Below are positions 37,108 through 38,040 of a DNA stretch of 38,040 nucleotides, piece by piece (positions within the stretch are counted from its first letter, which is position 1; every line of letters begins with the position of its first letter). Source of the DNA: Streptomyces niveus. Its GTDB lineage: Bacteria > Actinomycetota > Actinomycetes > Streptomycetales > Streptomycetaceae. Both the position numbers and the translations under genes were made by a program. The notes under the pieces were generated by a model. That model was not told the DNA's origin. It saw only the letters and a program-made list of their open reading frames with translations, and did not search any database. The stretch lies in contig NZ_MDCR01000323.1 of assembly GCF_001723055.1 (NCBI RefSeq), positions 1 through 38,040 on the forward strand, written 5' to 3'.

Positions 37108-38040
37108 TCAGAGCTTGCGGAGTGACAGGCGCTGGACCTTGTGGTCGGCGCCCTTGCGGACGACCAGGGTGGCACGGCTGCGGGTGGGCGCGACGTTCTC
37201 CAGCAGATTGAGCCGGTTGACGGTGCGCCAGGTGGTGCGCGCGTAGTCGAGCGCCTCCTCCTCGGAGACCTGGGTGTACTTGCGGAAGTACGAGGACGGG
37301 TTCTGGAAGGCCGTCTCGCGCAGCTCGCGGAAGCGGTTCAGATACCAGCTCTCGATGTCCTCGGCGCGCGCGTCGACGTACACGCTGAAGTCGAAGAAGT
37401 CGGCCAGCCCGACACGGGTGCGGCCGTCCTGGCCCGGGAGGGCGGGCTGGAGGACGTTGAGGCCCTCGACGATGAGGATGTCGGGGCGGCGTACGGTCAG
37501 CAGCTCGCCCGGCACGATGTCGTACTTCAGATGCGAGTAGACCGGCGCGGTCACCTCGTCCTTGCCGGCCTTGATGTCGGCGACGAAGCGGGTCAGCGCC
37601 CGGCGGTCGTACGACTCCGGGAACCCCTTCCGCGACATCAGCCCGCGCGCCTGGAGCTCCTTCATCGGCAGCAGGAACCCGTCGGTGGTCACGCGCTCCA
37701 CGCGCGGGTGCTCGGGCCAGCGGGCGAGCAGCGCCTGGAGGAGCCGCGCGACGGTCGACTTCCCGACGGCCACGCTCCCGGCGACCCCTATGACGAAGGG
37801 CGTGCCGCGCTGGGCGCCGTGGCCGTTGCCCGCGTCGCCGAGGAAGGTGTTGAGCGCGCCCCGGAGCTGACCGGTGGCCTGCACGTACAGGTTGAGCAGC
37901 CGGGAGACCGGCAGATAGACGTCCCGCACCTCGTCCAGATCGATGACGTCCCCGAGCCCGCGCAGCCGCTCGACCTCATCGGCGGTGAGCGGCAGCGGCG
38001 TCTTGTCGCGCAGCGCACTCCACTCGGCGCGGCTGAGATC
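37108..38040 (-). CDS. coaA: Pantothenate kinase type I (start beyond right edge)
   Basis: The frame is open to the right edge (311 codons including the stop). It starts in view with DLSRAEWSALRDKTPLPLTADEVERLRGLGDVIDLDEV, near the N-terminus of CoaA. The P-loop is GVAGSVAVGKST, followed by RVTTDGFLLPMKELQARGLMSRKGFPESYD, VYSHLKYDIVPGE and ILIVEGLNVLQP, then SVYVDARAEDIESWYLNRF. The enzyme phosphorylates pantothenate in the first committed step of coenzyme A synthesis and is usually feedback-inhibited by CoA. Only about 10-20 N-terminal residues are missing. Confidence 0.97.
   Translation of the reverse strand, partial: DLSRAEWSALRDKTPLPLTADEVERLRGLGDVIDLDEVRDVYLPVSRLLNLYVQATGQLRGALNTFLGDAGNGHGAQRGTPFVIGVAGSVAVGKSTVARLLQALLARWPEHPRVERVTTDGFLLPMKELQARGLMSRKGFPESYDRRALTRFVADIKAGKDEVTAPVYSHLKYDIVPGELLTVRRPDILIVEGLNVLQPALPGQDGRTRVGLADFFDFSVYVDARAEDIESWYLNRFRELRETAFQNPSSYFRKYTQVSEEEALDYARTTWRTVNRLNLLENVAPTRSRATLVVRKGADHKVQRLSLRKL

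Overview
The window is a stretch of a Streptomyces chromosome, or that of a very close relative. The GC content is very high, GTG starts are common, and many genes are joined by TGATG or ATGA overlaps. The order rpsJ ... rplQ-truA and later rplM-rpsI-glmM-...-coaA, with no rpsD beside rpoA, is the order familiar from Streptomyces. Actinobacterial family markers include the XRE/DUF397/HATPase (WhiJ-type) set, a GPP34 protein and an Rpn-like nuclease. No species can be named from the sequence alone.

Region 1 (1-9296) is accessory. It holds a partial HTH gene running off the left edge, a Nudix hydrolase, a GPP34 (GOLPH3-like) protein and an unknown protein. A convergent pair encodes a BtrH-type papain-fold protein and a HEAT-repeat protein, translationally coupled. 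An Rpn-like PD-(D/E)XK protein is followed by a truncated copy of its own C-terminal part. A WhiJ-type locus follows, with a divergent anti-sigma-like ATPase, a decayed XRE/DUF5753 regulator carrying three lesions, and an intact DUF397 gene. Next come a probable methyltransferase remnant, a heptanucleotide tandem repeat and a DUF1059 gene.

Region 2 (about 8929-25979) is the large ribosomal-protein cluster: rpsJ-rplC-rplD-rplW-rplB-rpsS-rplV-rpsC-rplP-rpmC-rpsQ, then rplN-rplX-rplE-rpsN(Zn)-rpsH-rplF-rplR-rpsE-rpmD-rplO, then secY-adk-map-infA-rpmJ-rpsM-rpsK-rpoA-rplQ. It encodes ribosomal subunits, the Sec translocon channel, adenylate kinase, methionine aminopeptidase, initiation factor IF1 and the RNA polymerase alpha subunit. 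The gaps between sub-operons (before rpsJ, rplN, rpsH, secY, infA, rpsM and rpoA) carry hairpins, terminators and promoter-like elements, so the cluster is probably several overlapping transcription units.

Region 3 (26008-38040) holds truA and a membrane-anchored protein (their 3' ends overlap), an ABC-F ATPase, rplM-rpsI behind a clear promoter and long leader, and glmM. These are followed by a secreted trypsin-like protease, a small protein with a Phd/YefM-like start, a fragment resembling the start of a DUF418 membrane protein, a NarL-type two-component system, a DUF389 membrane protein, and coaA running off the right edge.

The most interesting material is in the accessory part and in the leaders. 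It includes the eroded WhiJ-type locus with its helically phased CTGTCC repeats, the coupled BtrH/HEAT pair, the truncated Rpn duplicate, a near-ideal operator before the GPP34 gene, and a terminator-type hairpin in the secY leader. I did not find a complete system that I can call new with confidence.
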